From a virus, in IMG/VR virus record IMGVR_UViG_3300032050_000024, positions 62,001 to 126,000 of that record: 64,000 nucleotides of DNA. One strand, written 5' to 3'. Every line of letters begins with the position of its first letter. The stretch's first letter is position 1. The notes below the pieces were generated by a model. It worked only from the letters and a program-made list of their open reading frames with translations, was not told the DNA's origin and searched no databases. This document shows, piece after piece, positions 1-8,926 of the stretch. Made by a program: the position numbers and the translations under genes.

Positions 1-284
1 GAAATTGTTATTCCTGGAGTGACAATAAGACTATCTAATAGTTTGTCTAATACTATTCCTTCTTTAATGTAAGATGAATTAGTTAAAATATCTTCATCAT
101 ATGCTGTCATGTAACGCATTTCAATTTGTCCGCTTCGAAGTGGACTAGAACTTGGATATATCAATCCTAAACTAGGTAAATTAACAATTTCAGAAGGCAA
201 TGTTTTTCTTTGAGATTCTTCATATTGTTGTTTTGCAATATTAACGATGTCTTTGTTAGTTAAGCGTGTTGTTACTTGTGCCAT
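1..284 (-). CDS. Baseplate hub protein, gp26-like (partial)
   Basis: The gene starts at 284 and runs off the left edge, leaving 94 codons. The product begins MAQVTTRLTNKDIVNIAKQQ and continues with an LPSxGLIYP segment, then SGQIEMRYMTAYDEDILTN and a KLLDSLI segment. This pattern (short basic helix, LPSxGxxYP, MxYMTxxxEDIL) is that of the T4 gp26-type baseplate hub family, recognised by motif only. It is the last visible gene of the tail tube/sheath block. The start is preceded by AAAGGAA and, further up, by an ATATTTATA promoter motif, so it probably has its own late promoter. The family assignment is moderately sure; the missing C-terminus cannot be judged. Confidence 0.6.
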   Translation of the reverse strand, partial: MAQVTTRLTNKDIVNIAKQQYEESQRKTLPSEIVNLPSLGLIYPSSSPLRSGQIEMRYMTAYDEDILTNSSYIKEGIVLDKLLDSLIVTPGITI

Positions 285-308
285 AGATTCCTTTTATAAC
301 TTCTTTAT

Positions 309-316
309 TATAAATA
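309..316 (-). promoter_or_regulatory. Late-promoter-like motif upstream of the gp26-like gene
   Basis: Minus strand reads ACATATTTATAATAAAG about 25 nt before the start codon at 284. It lies just beyond the terminator at 328-353, so it can restart transcription after it. Same core as about twenty other sites in the window. Confidence 0.6.
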
Positions 317-327
317 TGTATAAACAT

Positions 328-353
328 GAAAAATGGGGGCATTTACCCCCATT
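328..353 (-). terminator. Rho-independent terminator after the tail tube gene
   Basis: Perfect 8-bp stem AATGGGGG/CCCCCATT (332-339 with 346-353), 6-nt loop, then TTTTTC on the minus strand. It lies 20 nt past the tail tube stop codon. Confidence 0.85.
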
Positions 354-372
354 AATTAATTAATTAAAATTT

Positions 373-897
373 TTAGAAACTTAAGAAAGCCCAATCGTAA
401 CGAAGTGTTAATTCAATGTTAACAACATCTTCAGTTGACCAATCTAAACTTCCGAAGTTTGCATCAACAATATAAGTTCCTTTTAAAATCCATTCTTGAA
501 TAACTTCGCCCAATGGTGAAAGTTGACGCAATTTAATTTCTTTTTTATAATATGATGAATAACCATCTCTACCTGTTGCAGATTCATGATGTAAACGAAT
601 CCATTCCATAACAGCTTGTGCTCCTGATGGAATAATTGCATCATAAAGTGTTATACTTATGTTATTCCAAACTGATTTGCCTTTAACATATCGCTGAACG
701 TTGATATGATCTAAAGTTACTTCTCCATTTGCAATACTTGGTTTAGCTGACGCTTTAATTAAATATGCAGGAATTCCTCCTATAGACATAATAAACTGAT
801 GTTGTTTAATTGGTTCCCACGAAAACGCATTATCATAAAATTCTGGTTGAATACCAACGTCTATAAGTCCTGGACTTACTTGATCCTTTAATGCCAT
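373..897 (-). CDS. gp19: Tail tube protein (T4 gp19 family)
   Basis: 174-residue protein, close to the 163 residues of T4 gp19, the subunit that stacks in hexameric rings to form the inner tube of the contractile tail. Family hallmarks visible are the N-terminal FYDNAFSWEPIKQHQFIM region with an early beta strand, the central GEVTLDHINVQRYVKGK segment, the WNNISITLYDAI strand, and a C-terminal strand ending LTLRYDWAFLSF. It lies directly downstream of the sheath gene, as expected for a sheath-tube pair. The start codon follows GAGGAA at good spacing. It has its own ATATTTATA motif at 920-927 and a strong terminator, so it is probably an abundant single-gene late transcript. Confidence 0.93.
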   Translation of the reverse strand: MALKDQVSPGLIDVGIQPEFYDNAFSWEPIKQHQFIMSIGGIPAYLIKASAKPSIANGEVTLDHINVQRYVKGKSVWNNISITLYDAIIPSGAQAVMEWIRLHHESATGRDGYSSYYKKEIKLRQLSPLGEVIQEWILKGTYIVDANFGSLDWSTEDVVNIELTLRYDWAFLSF

Positions 898-919
898 TTT
901 TTTTCCTCAATAATTTTAT

Positions 920-927
920 TATAAATA
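920..927 (-). promoter_or_regulatory. Late-promoter-like motif upstream of tail tube gene
   Basis: Minus strand reads CTTATATTTATAATAAAA about 25 nt before the tube start codon and just after the sheath terminator. Confidence 0.65.
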
Positions 928-936
928 TAAGAACAG

Positions 937-970
937 TAAAAAAAGGTAGAACTAAAATCCTACCTTTTTC
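937..970 (-). terminator. Terminator after tail sheath gene
   Basis: 10-bp perfect stem AAAAAGGTAG/CTACCTTTTT (940-949 with 960-969), 10-nt loop, followed by more T residues on the minus strand. It lies 15 nt past the sheath stop. Confidence 0.85.
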
Positions 971-984
971 TAAATCTTTTTTTA

Positions 985-3441
985 CTATTCTGGGAATGCT
1001 GCTCCCGTTGCTTGAATAGTGAAATCTAAAACGATAAATTCAGCCGTTCTAGTTGGTTGTAAAAATAATTGACCATTTAAAATTCCAGCGTCAATATCAG
1101 CAGATGTATTATTTGTATTATCCATTCTAACTTGGAATGCAGTTAAACCTCTTTCAGCTCTAACTTGTTCTAGATATGGATTAACAATTCCTAGGAATCT
1201 ATCTCTAATAGCTTGATCATTTGGTTCGAATACTAAGAAACGAGACACAGAAGCAATAAATTTCTTAACTGTGATTAATAAACGACGCACATTTACTCGA
1301 TTTAACGCAGATATATTAGATTGTAAAGTCTTTTGACCCCAAATCACAACTCCGCCAACAGGAAAGTTTGCAATAGGATTAATACGAGCTTGATACAAAT
1401 CATCTCTATCACTTTGAGATAAATTTTGATATGTTCCCGTTACGGTAGTTAAACCACCTCTATTTAAACCTGCCGGTGCATACCATGGCCTTGCAGTTTG
1501 ATCATTAAATGTTAATGCTCCTGGAATAACTACAGATGGTGGTACCCATGTTGGGATATTATTTGATGGATTATTGATTCTTACCCATGGCCAATATGTT
1601 GCAGTATAACTATTGTCAATTGGAGTAACTTGACTTATTACAGTTTCAATGCTATCTGTTAATACATTTGAATCCATTATATAAAATGTATCAAGTCTTG
1701 TTTGTGCACATAATGCTCTTGCTTCAGAAGAAACGGCAGAATGCAAACTATCAATAATACCTGGCGTTATTAACATGTTGATGTCATATTGATCTGTATT
1801 TCCTAATAATCCGAAAGCTTTTCGGTATGCAACTGTTCCTGTTGTACTTGTTCCGCTACAATCAAATCCAAATGTATTTGCCGAAGTAATATTTGCTCCA
1901 GAAAATTTAGGTAAATTAGGACGCGTTCCGTCAAAACCTCCTTGGAATGGTACAATAAATTTTCTAGTAGTTGATTTTATTTTAGTAAATTGATTAGATG
2001 TTAATGCAGATTCTAACGTTCCAGAATATACATTTCCTGCAGGAAAATTAGCAGCTGCTGGTTGAGAAATATCTCCTAAATAAAAATCTGAATTGCTTCC
2101 TGTTGATGACCCCGATGTTGGTATTGGAGCTAAATATGACATATTTGGAGCTAACGTAAAATCAAATCCATAATGTACTGCCGCATTATAAGTCGAATTT
2201 AACAACATATCTTGTTTGTATGTTGCAGGAGCTAAATTAATACTTCCAGAAACGTTTGGTATTGGAGAATTTAATGCACGGAAACCAAACGGAATCAATG
2301 TATTGCTAATTGTTCCAGATGATACCGCAGGATCAACTTCTACTCTAACATATTTAGATATGTTTGGATAATCTCCATTAACCACTAAACGGTTTTCTGA
2401 ATTAACTGTTTGATATCTGTTTCCAATTACTCTTTCGATGTATCTAGAAGATGCTGGATTCAAATTCACATTAGAAAATGATTCTACTATTTCAGGTTGC
2501 GAATCTGTATCATTTGATGTAAATGGTGAATTTGTAATATTAGTTTGATTTACTAAACGAACTGTTACTGTAAAAGTACTATATCCAGCTGGATCTGCTA
2601 CTTCAGAAGATGTTTTAATATTTGATATTGCAACTTTAATTTCATAATTTACATTAGTTCCATGTGATAACGTATGAAGTCTAAATAAATTCATTGCAAG
2701 TGAACCAACTTTTTGTGATGTAATCCATGGCGTAGTTGCAACTTTATAATCTTCAGAAAATTCATAAGTTGGAATTTTTTGCAAAGAAACTGAAACATTT
2801 CCTGGATTATTAAATAATGTTATTGCAGATCTATTTTCATACTGCGTATACACCGGATATGTTGTAGAATTAGGTGTTTTACCAAACAATGTGCCTACAT
2901 AATTATTAGCTAATATATTAATTGATGCTGATAAAGATGCTCCATTTGTAAATGTAGGTGTTACTCCATTAACATTTTGTGTAGTGAATGATCCAGATAC
3001 TTTAATTTCAAAAGAACCAGACTGATAATTATTAAGTACTGTATCTTCAAAATAATTAGTTGAAACTAAACTTCCGGAGCCTAAAACTGCAACAGTTGGA
3101 TGTAATACATGAGTTACATATTTTGCTGAGCCAGATTCTGCAACAATTGCTAATGCTCCATTAGATAATGAATATCCATCTTCATATAATAAACGTGTTA
3201 CTGTAATTGTTTGTCCACTACGTAAATATTCTTCAACTGTAAATGGTATATATGAATCGTTAGTATATGATCCAAATAAATTTTGAAATTCAGAAAATGT
3301 ACTTACTCGAGTTGGTACTAATGCCGGGCCTTTAACTGTAGGGCCTACGATTGCTCCTCCGATTGCATTTACTGCTTGAGAAACATTAGATTGATCAGTT
3401 TCTCTAGTAAATACACCTGGTGAGATTATTTGTTCTGCCAT
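985..3441 (-). CDS. gp18: Tail sheath protein (T4 gp18 family)
   Basis: 818-residue contractile sheath subunit (T4 gp18 has 659). The N-terminus MAEQIISPGVFTRETDQSNV is the canonical 'SPGVxxxExD' opening of phage sheath proteins; GGAIVGPTVKGPALVPTRV and FSEFQNLFGS follow, and the C-terminal domain carries GVVIWGQKTL, NVRRLLITVKKFI and FEPNDQAIRDRF, the conserved sheath core. The middle (about residues 130-500) is Ser/Thr/Asn-rich and probably a surface-exposed insertion. AAAGGAG lies 9 nt before the ATG, one of the strongest ribosome-binding sites in the window, which fits a major virion protein. Separate promoter and terminator flank it. Confidence 0.96.
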   Translation of the reverse strand: MAEQIISPGVFTRETDQSNVSQAVNAIGGAIVGPTVKGPALVPTRVSTFSEFQNLFGSYTNDSYIPFTVEEYLRSGQTITVTRLLYEDGYSLSNGALAIVAESGSAKYVTHVLHPTVAVLGSGSLVSTNYFEDTVLNNYQSGSFEIKVSGSFTTQNVNGVTPTFTNGASLSASINILANNYVGTLFGKTPNSTTYPVYTQYENRSAITLFNNPGNVSVSLQKIPTYEFSEDYKVATTPWITSQKVGSLAMNLFRLHTLSHGTNVNYEIKVAISNIKTSSEVADPAGYSTFTVTVRLVNQTNITNSPFTSNDTDSQPEIVESFSNVNLNPASSRYIERVIGNRYQTVNSENRLVVNGDYPNISKYVRVEVDPAVSSGTISNTLIPFGFRALNSPIPNVSGSINLAPATYKQDMLLNSTYNAAVHYGFDFTLAPNMSYLAPIPTSGSSTGSNSDFYLGDISQPAAANFPAGNVYSGTLESALTSNQFTKIKSTTRKFIVPFQGGFDGTRPNLPKFSGANITSANTFGFDCSGTSTTGTVAYRKAFGLLGNTDQYDINMLITPGIIDSLHSAVSSEARALCAQTRLDTFYIMDSNVLTDSIETVISQVTPIDNSYTATYWPWVRINNPSNNIPTWVPPSVVIPGALTFNDQTARPWYAPAGLNRGGLTTVTGTYQNLSQSDRDDLYQARINPIANFPVGGVVIWGQKTLQSNISALNRVNVRRLLITVKKFIASVSRFLVFEPNDQAIRDRFLGIVNPYLEQVRAERGLTAFQVRMDNTNNTSADIDAGILNGQLFLQPTRTAEFIVLDFTIQATGAAFPE

Positions 3442-3465
3442 TTTTTATTACTCCTTTGATTTTTT

Positions 3466-3479
3466 TATAAATAAATATG
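3466..3479 (-). promoter_or_regulatory. Late-promoter-like motif upstream of tail sheath gene
   Basis: Minus strand reads TCATATTTATTTATAAAAAAA, two overlapping copies of the TATTTAT core, about 25-35 nt before the sheath start and ahead of AAAGGAG. Confidence 0.65.
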
Positions 3480-3482
3480 ATA

Positions 3483-3764
3483 TTATTGAGTCAAACCTGA
3501 ATCAGGAGTAAACGTTCCATCAGCAATATTAATTTGGCCTTCTCCGTAACGTGCGCGCATTTTTTCAATTAATGCAGATTCGGCTTGTTGAAGCTGATCG
3601 AATTCTTGTATGTATTTTGCATGTTCTTGTTTTAGTTGTTCTAATTGCGTTTCTAAAACATGGGTTTCGATTGCAATATTTCCTAGAATATTAGTATTAC
3701 GTGCAAACGAATCGCGTATTGATTGTATTTCTTCTAAATGTTCTTTGTCCAGTTTACGAGTCAT
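3483..3764 (-). CDS. Small coiled-coil protein of unknown function
   Basis: 93 residues, strongly helical: residues 1-75 have heptad-like spacing (HLEEIQSIRDSFARN, HVLETQLEQLKQEHAKYIQE), ending with a short non-helical tail. No enzyme motif, signal peptide or membrane segment. It sits just upstream of the sheath gene and downstream of the fibre cluster, so a role in tail assembly is possible, for example as a chaperone or minor tail component; this is inferred from position only. AAGAAGGAAC precedes the start. I do not recognise a family. Confidence 0.75.
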   Translation of the reverse strand: MTRKLDKEHLEEIQSIRDSFARNTNILGNIAIETHVLETQLEQLKQEHAKYIQEFDQLQQAESALIEKMRARYGEGQINIADGTFTPDSGLTQ

Positions 3765-3811
3765 AACTTTGTTCCTTCTTTTGTTTTATTATATGAAAAT
3801 TATATTGCATT

Positions 3812-5050
3812 TCAAACCGTAAATGACGTTACTATTGCTGCAATTGAAGCAGAAGTTGCAGCATTAGACAATCGCTGTCCTATTGAGTTTGATGCCGTTA
3901 GGGAAGTAATTGCCATGTTCCATAAGTCTTCTGGTTTTGTTAAAGCTGATCCAGATGTGTTATCTACCGGTACTCCCCATGATACTGAATTTGGATGCGG
4001 AACTGCCATTGAACCGGTTAATTCATTTCCAGGGCCGTAAATTACACCTGCTCTAACATTGGATCCGGAAGGTACTCCGACGACTTGGTCAGGCGAGAAC
4101 AAAGTAATTGTATCGTTTGAGCTAGATACGCCAATCGTGTAACGTGTTGTTACATCATCATATAATCGTACGTTATAACAATATATTGCATTACGTGAAC
4201 CTGAATTGATTAATGGGCCTGAGAATACGTTGGTTGCTGTGGTTGAAGTTGAGGAAACTGCATTAGATGCAGTCGATGCTGCTATTTGTCCTATTACGTT
4301 TATAATACCTGCTGTACTTGAAGCAATTGCTCCCCACAATCTCGATGTTACATTTCCTGTTACATTTATCGTACCTATAGATGAATTTGCAATTGCGCTT
4401 GATACAAGTCCACCAAAGGAATTACTTGCAAGAACATTTCCTGTTACATTAATAACCCCAGTTCCAGAATTTAAAATTGTTTGTGAAGTGCCGGCACCAC
4501 CAGCACTACCCCCTGTTATATTACCCGTAATATTAATAGTACCATTTTGGATATTTGTTATTGCAGTATTACCAGATCCTGCACCTGCAGGAAGTATATT
4601 TCCTACTACATTAATGGTACCGGAGGATAAATTTGATATAGTAGATAATGTTGTATTCCCGGTGCCGTTTAATCCAGATACATCTCCTATTATATTAATA
4701 GTCCCATTCAATATATTATTTATACATCGTTCTTCATTACCACTATTTTGATTTAAAGCAGATGTTATTGTAATACTTTCAGTGTTATAATTTAATATAA
4801 GAATATTTGATGCAACTGTATTTCTAATTAAACTAGCTGATATATTATAATTTCCATATATTTCAATTCTACCTCCTGCTGCTGCACTTCCGGTTGCTGC
4901 TGTTCGTATACTAGTAACTGTAATGTTTTGATCTAACGTTACCGTTTGGTTATTTAAAAACACATCATCAGATGCAGTAGGAATAAGTGACCCAGACCAT
5001 ATTGCTGCGTTACTCCAATTACCTGATGCGATGGGCCATCTATTTGGCAT
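3812..5050 (-). CDS. Tail fibre/adhesin with G8-like N-terminus, paralog 4
   Basis: About 412 residues. The ATG at 5050 is preferred over an in-frame upstream start because it follows AAAGGAAAATAAT and begins just after the stop of the preceding gene. The N-terminus MPNRWPIASGNWSNAAIW, then PTASDDVFLNN and VTLDQNITV resemble G8-type domains (GNWSxxxxW, P-T/A-x-D-D-V, VTLD). The middle is a run of short 'INVTGNV/INITGNI' strands every 20-25 residues, typical of a right-handed beta-helix. The last 100 residues (VRAGVIYGPGNELTGSMAVP, GVPVDNTSGSALTKPEDLW) form a domain shared with the three genes upstream. Probably a tail-tip adhesin or fibre segment that varies host recognition. Confidence 0.8.
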   Translation of the reverse strand: MPNRWPIASGNWSNAAIWSGSLIPTASDDVFLNNQTVTLDQNITVTSIRTAATGSAAAGGRIEIYGNYNISASLIRNTVASNILILNYNTESITITSALNQNSGNEERCINNILNGTINIIGDVSGLNGTGNTTLSTISNLSSGTINVVGNILPAGAGSGNTAITNIQNGTINITGNITGGSAGGAGTSQTILNSGTGVINVTGNVLASNSFGGLVSSAIANSSIGTINVTGNVTSRLWGAIASSTAGIINVIGQIAASTASNAVSSTSTTATNVFSGPLINSGSRNAIYCYNVRLYDDVTTRYTIGVSSSNDTITLFSPDQVVGVPSGSNVRAGVIYGPGNELTGSMAVPHPNSVSWGVPVDNTSGSALTKPEDLWNMAITSLTASNSIGQRLSNAATSASIAAIVTSFTV

Positions 5051-5051
5051 A

Positions 5052-6365
5052 TTATTTTCCTTTAAAGGCAGCAATAGTTGCTGCTGTAGTTTGTACTGTT
5101 GCTATATTTTGTAAACGAGCTCCAATTGTATTGGAACCTGTTAAACTTGATACTGCATACGTTAAAATATCTTGTGGGGTCAATGTAGCAGAACCTGTTG
5201 TTTGATCTACTGGCACTCCATACCGTACAGAACTAGTTGAAGGTACTATCATTGAGCCAGAAAATTGATTCATTGCGCCGTATAAACTTCCACTTCTTAC
5301 ATTAGATGCGTCAGGTAATGTTACGGGATATGTTTGATCATACAATGTTATTGTTTTTGAAATATCATTTGATTCAAATGTATAATATGGTGTTGATCCT
5401 GATAGGATTTGTATTCTTGGAGAATATACTGCATTGGTTCCGTTTGCACTACAAATTAATGGTCCCGAAACTCGCACAGTTGCGGTTGTAGAAGTAGATG
5501 ATACACCTGGATATCCGTTTGATGCATATACAGGACCGATTACATTGATTGTTGATGCTACTGCAGATGAAATACCTACTGCGGTATATCCAGCAAAAAC
5601 ACTACCGGTTATGTTGATTGTTGCAGCTGATAACATGGTAATTGCAGCATTGTTATAACCTCGTAAGTTCCCATTGAAGTTTAATACTCCAGTATTTCCG
5701 TTAATGTTAACAGCCATGTTGTTAGTGCTAGTTCCGAGTATAATTAGATTTCCAGTTACATTAACTTGTGCAATTCCCGTTAACATTGTGATTGGAACAC
5801 CATTTGTAAATGTATATAAATCTCCAACTATACTTGCAGTGCCGGCAAAAATTGCAACACATGTTCCATTTGTATTTCCTATATCTCCATTTGTTCTTAA
5901 ATTTCCAAGTATGAATGCACTACCCGAAGTGACTAATATGCCATAATTTCCCGTAGATCCACCGGGTGCGACGCCGGAAGAAACGCTTCCTGTAACATAT
6001 ATGGTTCCTCCATTAGTAATACGAACACCATATCCATTAGTAACATCGCCGCCTTGTATACTAGAAGAAATATATACCGTATGTGAACCGGTTATAATTA
6101 AAGCAGCAGTTGCATTAGCTGATACAATTCCTGCAGTTGCTCTAGATGCAGTAATGTATATACCATTTGTTGAAATATAATTTCCTCCTGCTACTGCACT
6201 ACCTGATGCTCTATTACTAATACTAGAAACATTGATATTCTGATCTATAGTAACATTGAATCCATTAGCAAATACATCATCAGATGCGGTCGGAAATGTT
6301 GTTCCTCCATTCCATGTAGCTAAGCTACTCCAATTCCCTGATGCTACTGCGTATCTTACTGGCAT
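5052..6365 (-). CDS. Tail fibre/adhesin with G8-like N-terminus, paralog 3
   Basis: About 437 residues from the ATG at 6365, chosen because AAAAGGAAAATTATA precedes it and the upstream gene stops at 6367. Opens MPVRYAVASGNWSSLATWNG, then PTASDDVFANG and VTIDQNINV, the same G8-like block as its neighbours. The middle has about ten beta-helix-like rungs (INGNTGVLNFNGNL, ATINITGSVFAG, STINVIGPVYAS). The C-terminal block (VRSGSLYGAMNQFSGSMIVP, GVPVDQTTGSATLTPQD) is shared across the cluster, and the end (IGARLQNIATV) is helical. No catalytic motif is evident. The shared ends and variable rungs suggest a tandem duplication family with diversifying ligand-binding middles. Confidence 0.8.
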   Translation of the reverse strand: MPVRYAVASGNWSSLATWNGGTTFPTASDDVFANGFNVTIDQNINVSSISNRASGSAVAGGNYISTNGIYITASRATAGIVSANATAALIITGSHTVYISSSIQGGDVTNGYGVRITNGGTIYVTGSVSSGVAPGGSTGNYGILVTSGSAFILGNLRTNGDIGNTNGTCVAIFAGTASIVGDLYTFTNGVPITMLTGIAQVNVTGNLIILGTSTNNMAVNINGNTGVLNFNGNLRGYNNAAITMLSAATINITGSVFAGYTAVGISSAVASTINVIGPVYASNGYPGVSSTSTTATVRVSGPLICSANGTNAVYSPRIQILSGSTPYYTFESNDISKTITLYDQTYPVTLPDASNVRSGSLYGAMNQFSGSMIVPSTSSVRYGVPVDQTTGSATLTPQDILTYAVSSLTGSNTIGARLQNIATVQTTAATIAAFKGK

Positions 6366-6366
6366 A

Positions 6367-7734
6367 TTATAATTTTCCTTTTTCGGCAATTGCAACGGCT
6401 GTAGTTGCAACTGTTGATATGTTACGTAAACGTGCTCCTAAACTTCCCGTTACGGTTAAACTACTTGTTAATGCACTCCATGCATTTTGTGTGTTAAATG
6501 AAGCAGAACCTGTTGTATTGTCTACAGGTACTCCTTTAAGTACAGAACCGGTAGAAGGTATTGCTACTGTTCCTGTGAATTGGTTTGTATCTCCAAATAC
6601 CACACCTGATCTTACATTGGTTATAGCAGGGAAATTACCTGGCCAATTTTGTGTATATAGTGTTCTTTGTTCTGCATATGTTTCTGTGTCAAAAGTCCAT
6701 GTTGTAGTTGACCCGGATATGAGTTGTAGGTTTTGTGCAAATACTGCGTTACGATTATTGACGTTTAAGAATGGTCCTGTTGCTGAAAGAAAATGTGTAG
6801 TTGATGTAAATTGCACTCCCGGAAATACAGCAGAAGCAGATATAGGTCCTCTGATACTGGATGTACCTGCTGAAGTTGATGATATAGCACTTGCACCAGC
6901 AGCTGCAAATACACTTCCGGATATATTAACACTGCATGGATTTACGGTTAAGGATAATGCATTTGCTGTAGATAAAGCATATACACTTCCTGTTATTGTT
7001 ATTGTAGAAGTAGCAGTATTTGTTATCGCAGCATTACTACTTTTAGCAAAAACATTGCCTTTTACATCTAAGTTTACAACTGCTGGGGAAGAAATTGTTA
7101 TCCCTACACCATTAGAAGCTGCTTCGCCTGTAACATCACCTACGATATTAATATTTTTATTTGTATTAACAGCCATTGCCTGACTAGGTGCACCTCCGGT
7201 ATTTCTTAAAAAATTACCTCTGACGCTACCTGATATGTTTAAAGTGCCTCCGCTAATTGTACGAACAATTACCCCGGAATAAACAAATCCTGAAATGCTT
7301 CCTGTTATATTAATAATTCCATTATTTTCTATTGATACTGGGTAACTTACAAGAAATGGGGCAACTTCTAGATTTCCCACGATGTCAGATACTATATTTA
7401 CAGTATCACTTCCAGTTACAATAAGTACGGATGATGTGGTTGAATATGTTACAAAACCTCCATATACAGTTGTTGGGCCTAAATTTCCAGCACCTCCAGT
7501 TAACGGGACAGTGCAAGTAATTGTTCTACTCCCAGTTGTAATAAAACTACCACCTGCTGCTATAACTGGGGATGTAACTGGATGGTTTCTTAAAGTCCGA
7601 GCTGTTATGTCTTGATCTATAAAAACATTAAATCCGTTTGCCCATACATCATCAGATGCAGTAGGAATTATCGAACCACTCCATATTGCGGAGTTACTCC
7701 AATTACCAGAAGATATGGGCCATCTATTTGCCAT
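6367..7734 (-). CDS. Tail fibre/adhesin with G8-like N-terminus, paralog 2
   Basis: 455 residues. MANRWPISSGNWSNSAIWSG and PTASDDVWANGFNVFIDQDI match the N-terminal domain of the flanking paralogs. The body is beta-helix-like (INITGSISGFVYSG, LNISGSVRGNF, VNLDVKGNVFAK, ITITGSVYALS), and the C-terminal domain has VRSGVVFGDTNQFTGTVAIP and GVPVDNTTGSASFNTQNAW. Only two bases separate its stop from the next gene's start, so the four fibres are likely translated from one mRNA. No signal peptide. The product is an inferred virion surface protein. Confidence 0.8.
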   Translation of the reverse strand: MANRWPISSGNWSNSAIWSGSIIPTASDDVWANGFNVFIDQDITARTLRNHPVTSPVIAAGGSFITTGSRTITCTVPLTGGAGNLGPTTVYGGFVTYSTTSSVLIVTGSDTVNIVSDIVGNLEVAPFLVSYPVSIENNGIINITGSISGFVYSGVIVRTISGGTLNISGSVRGNFLRNTGGAPSQAMAVNTNKNINIVGDVTGEAASNGVGITISSPAVVNLDVKGNVFAKSSNAAITNTATSTITITGSVYALSTANALSLTVNPCSVNISGSVFAAAGASAISSTSAGTSSIRGPISASAVFPGVQFTSTTHFLSATGPFLNVNNRNAVFAQNLQLISGSTTTWTFDTETYAEQRTLYTQNWPGNFPAITNVRSGVVFGDTNQFTGTVAIPSTGSVLKGVPVDNTTGSASFNTQNAWSALTSSLTVTGSLGARLRNISTVATTAVAIAEKGKL

Positions 7735-7735
7735 A

Positions 7736-8926
7736 TTACACTTTAAATGATGATATGGTAGCTCCCGTTGTTTGTACAGTAGAAGCTCCGGTTAATAAAT
7801 TTCCTATACTACCCGAGGTAGTTATGTTTTGTGTTGCAACGTTAAACATATCTTGTGGGGTTAAAACGGCAGAACCTGTTGTATTGTCCGTTGCTACTCC
7901 TGCTTTTACTGTTGTTGGATCAGGCATTGCAAGTAAGCCAGTTAATCCAAAGTTATATGTTACACCTCGTCGTACATTGTTTTCGCGTGGTACTCCAGGT
8001 AATGTATTTGAAGTATATAATGTTTTTACGACACCTGCTGTTTCTGTATCGAAAGTCCATTGAGATGAAGTACTTAACATTTGTATACGATATGCATAAA
8101 CTGCATTCCATGAACCTGTGTTATAAAATGGACCAGTAAATAGGTTTGTTGCACTAGTACCTGTAGATTGGACTCCATTAGTTAATATACTCGATGAAAT
8201 TGTACCTGATATAATTAATATACTATTAGAAGATAATCCTACGGCTGAGCCTGTTCGTGCAAGGCAAGTTCCTTGTATGCTTAATGTTCCTAAACTAGTT
8301 TTATTTATCCCAAAAGATGCTGCATTTCTAGACCCAGTTACATTTCCAAGAACATATATATTATTAATAGAACCAATACTTTGTATTCCGTGACCCGATG
8401 TAACGGTAGTATCAGAATACACACTACCCGTTATATATATATTTCCATTTTCAGTTTGGTTTATTCCAAATGATTGAGCACCTGTTGGTCCAGCTACATT
8501 TCCAGAAACAATTAAATTACCTGTTGATGAATGTTGAATTCCATGGAATAAAGAACCATTACCTGCAGTAACATTTCCTATTATATTAATACTTGATGCA
8601 TCAGATAATGTTAATGCTCTAGTTTGTCCTCCAGTAACGTTTCCTACGATTGTAGCTGAATTTGATTGGGAAATTTGTGTTGTTGGATTAGTTGCAGCAC
8701 CACCGATTATATTAGCAGTAACCGTGATCCCATTATTCAAAATAAAAGTTCCAGCATTCACACCAACACCAGTACTTCTTAAACTAATTATTGTAACATT
8801 TTGATCTATTGTAACAGTTTGACCATTAGCATATACATCATCAGATGCAGTAGGTAATCCCAAGCCACCATTCCATATTGCTGAGTTGCTCCAATTGCCT
8901 GATGCTATTGCTGTTCTGTTTGGCAT
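7736..8926 (-). CDS. Tail fibre/adhesin with G8-like N-terminus, paralog 1
   Basis: 396 residues, the first translated and shortest of the four tandem paralogs. MPNRTAIASGNWSNSAIWNG, then PTASDDVYANGQTVTIDQNV, give the shared N-terminal block; the beta-helix-like middle contains INIIGNVTAGNG, NIYITGSVYSD and NIYVLGNVTGS rungs; the C-terminal block contains VRRGVTYNFGLTGLLAMPDP and GVATDNTTGSAVLTPQDMF. It starts immediately after the stop of the 96-residue gene upstream. The C-terminal '(V/L)A(M/I)P..V..GV..DNTTGSA.LTPQD' block is one I associate with phage tail-fibre-type proteins; the receptor is unknown. Confidence 0.8.
   Translation of the reverse strand: MPNRTAIASGNWSNSAIWNGGLGLPTASDDVYANGQTVTIDQNVTIISLRSTGVGVNAGTFILNNGITVTANIIGGAATNPTTQISQSNSATIVGNVTGGQTRALTLSDASSINIIGNVTAGNGSLFHGIQHSSTGNLIVSGNVAGPTGAQSFGINQTENGNIYITGSVYSDTTVTSGHGIQSIGSINNIYVLGNVTGSRNAASFGINKTSLGTLSIQGTCLARTGSAVGLSSNSILIISGTISSSILTNGVQSTGTSATNLFTGPFYNTGSWNAVYAYRIQMLSTSSQWTFDTETAGVVKTLYTSNTLPGVPRENNVRRGVTYNFGLTGLLAMPDPTTVKAGVATDNTTGSAVLTPQDMFNVATQNITTSGSIGNLLTGASTVQTTGATISSFKV

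Noticed and set aside
6341-7183. Long plus-strand reading frame of about 280 codons opposite the G8-like fibre genes
   Set aside because: The minus-strand gene there has clear homology to its three neighbours; the antisense frame is Val/Ala/Pro-rich without motif and arises from the low stop frequency opposite Thr/Gly/Ser/Asn-rich codons.
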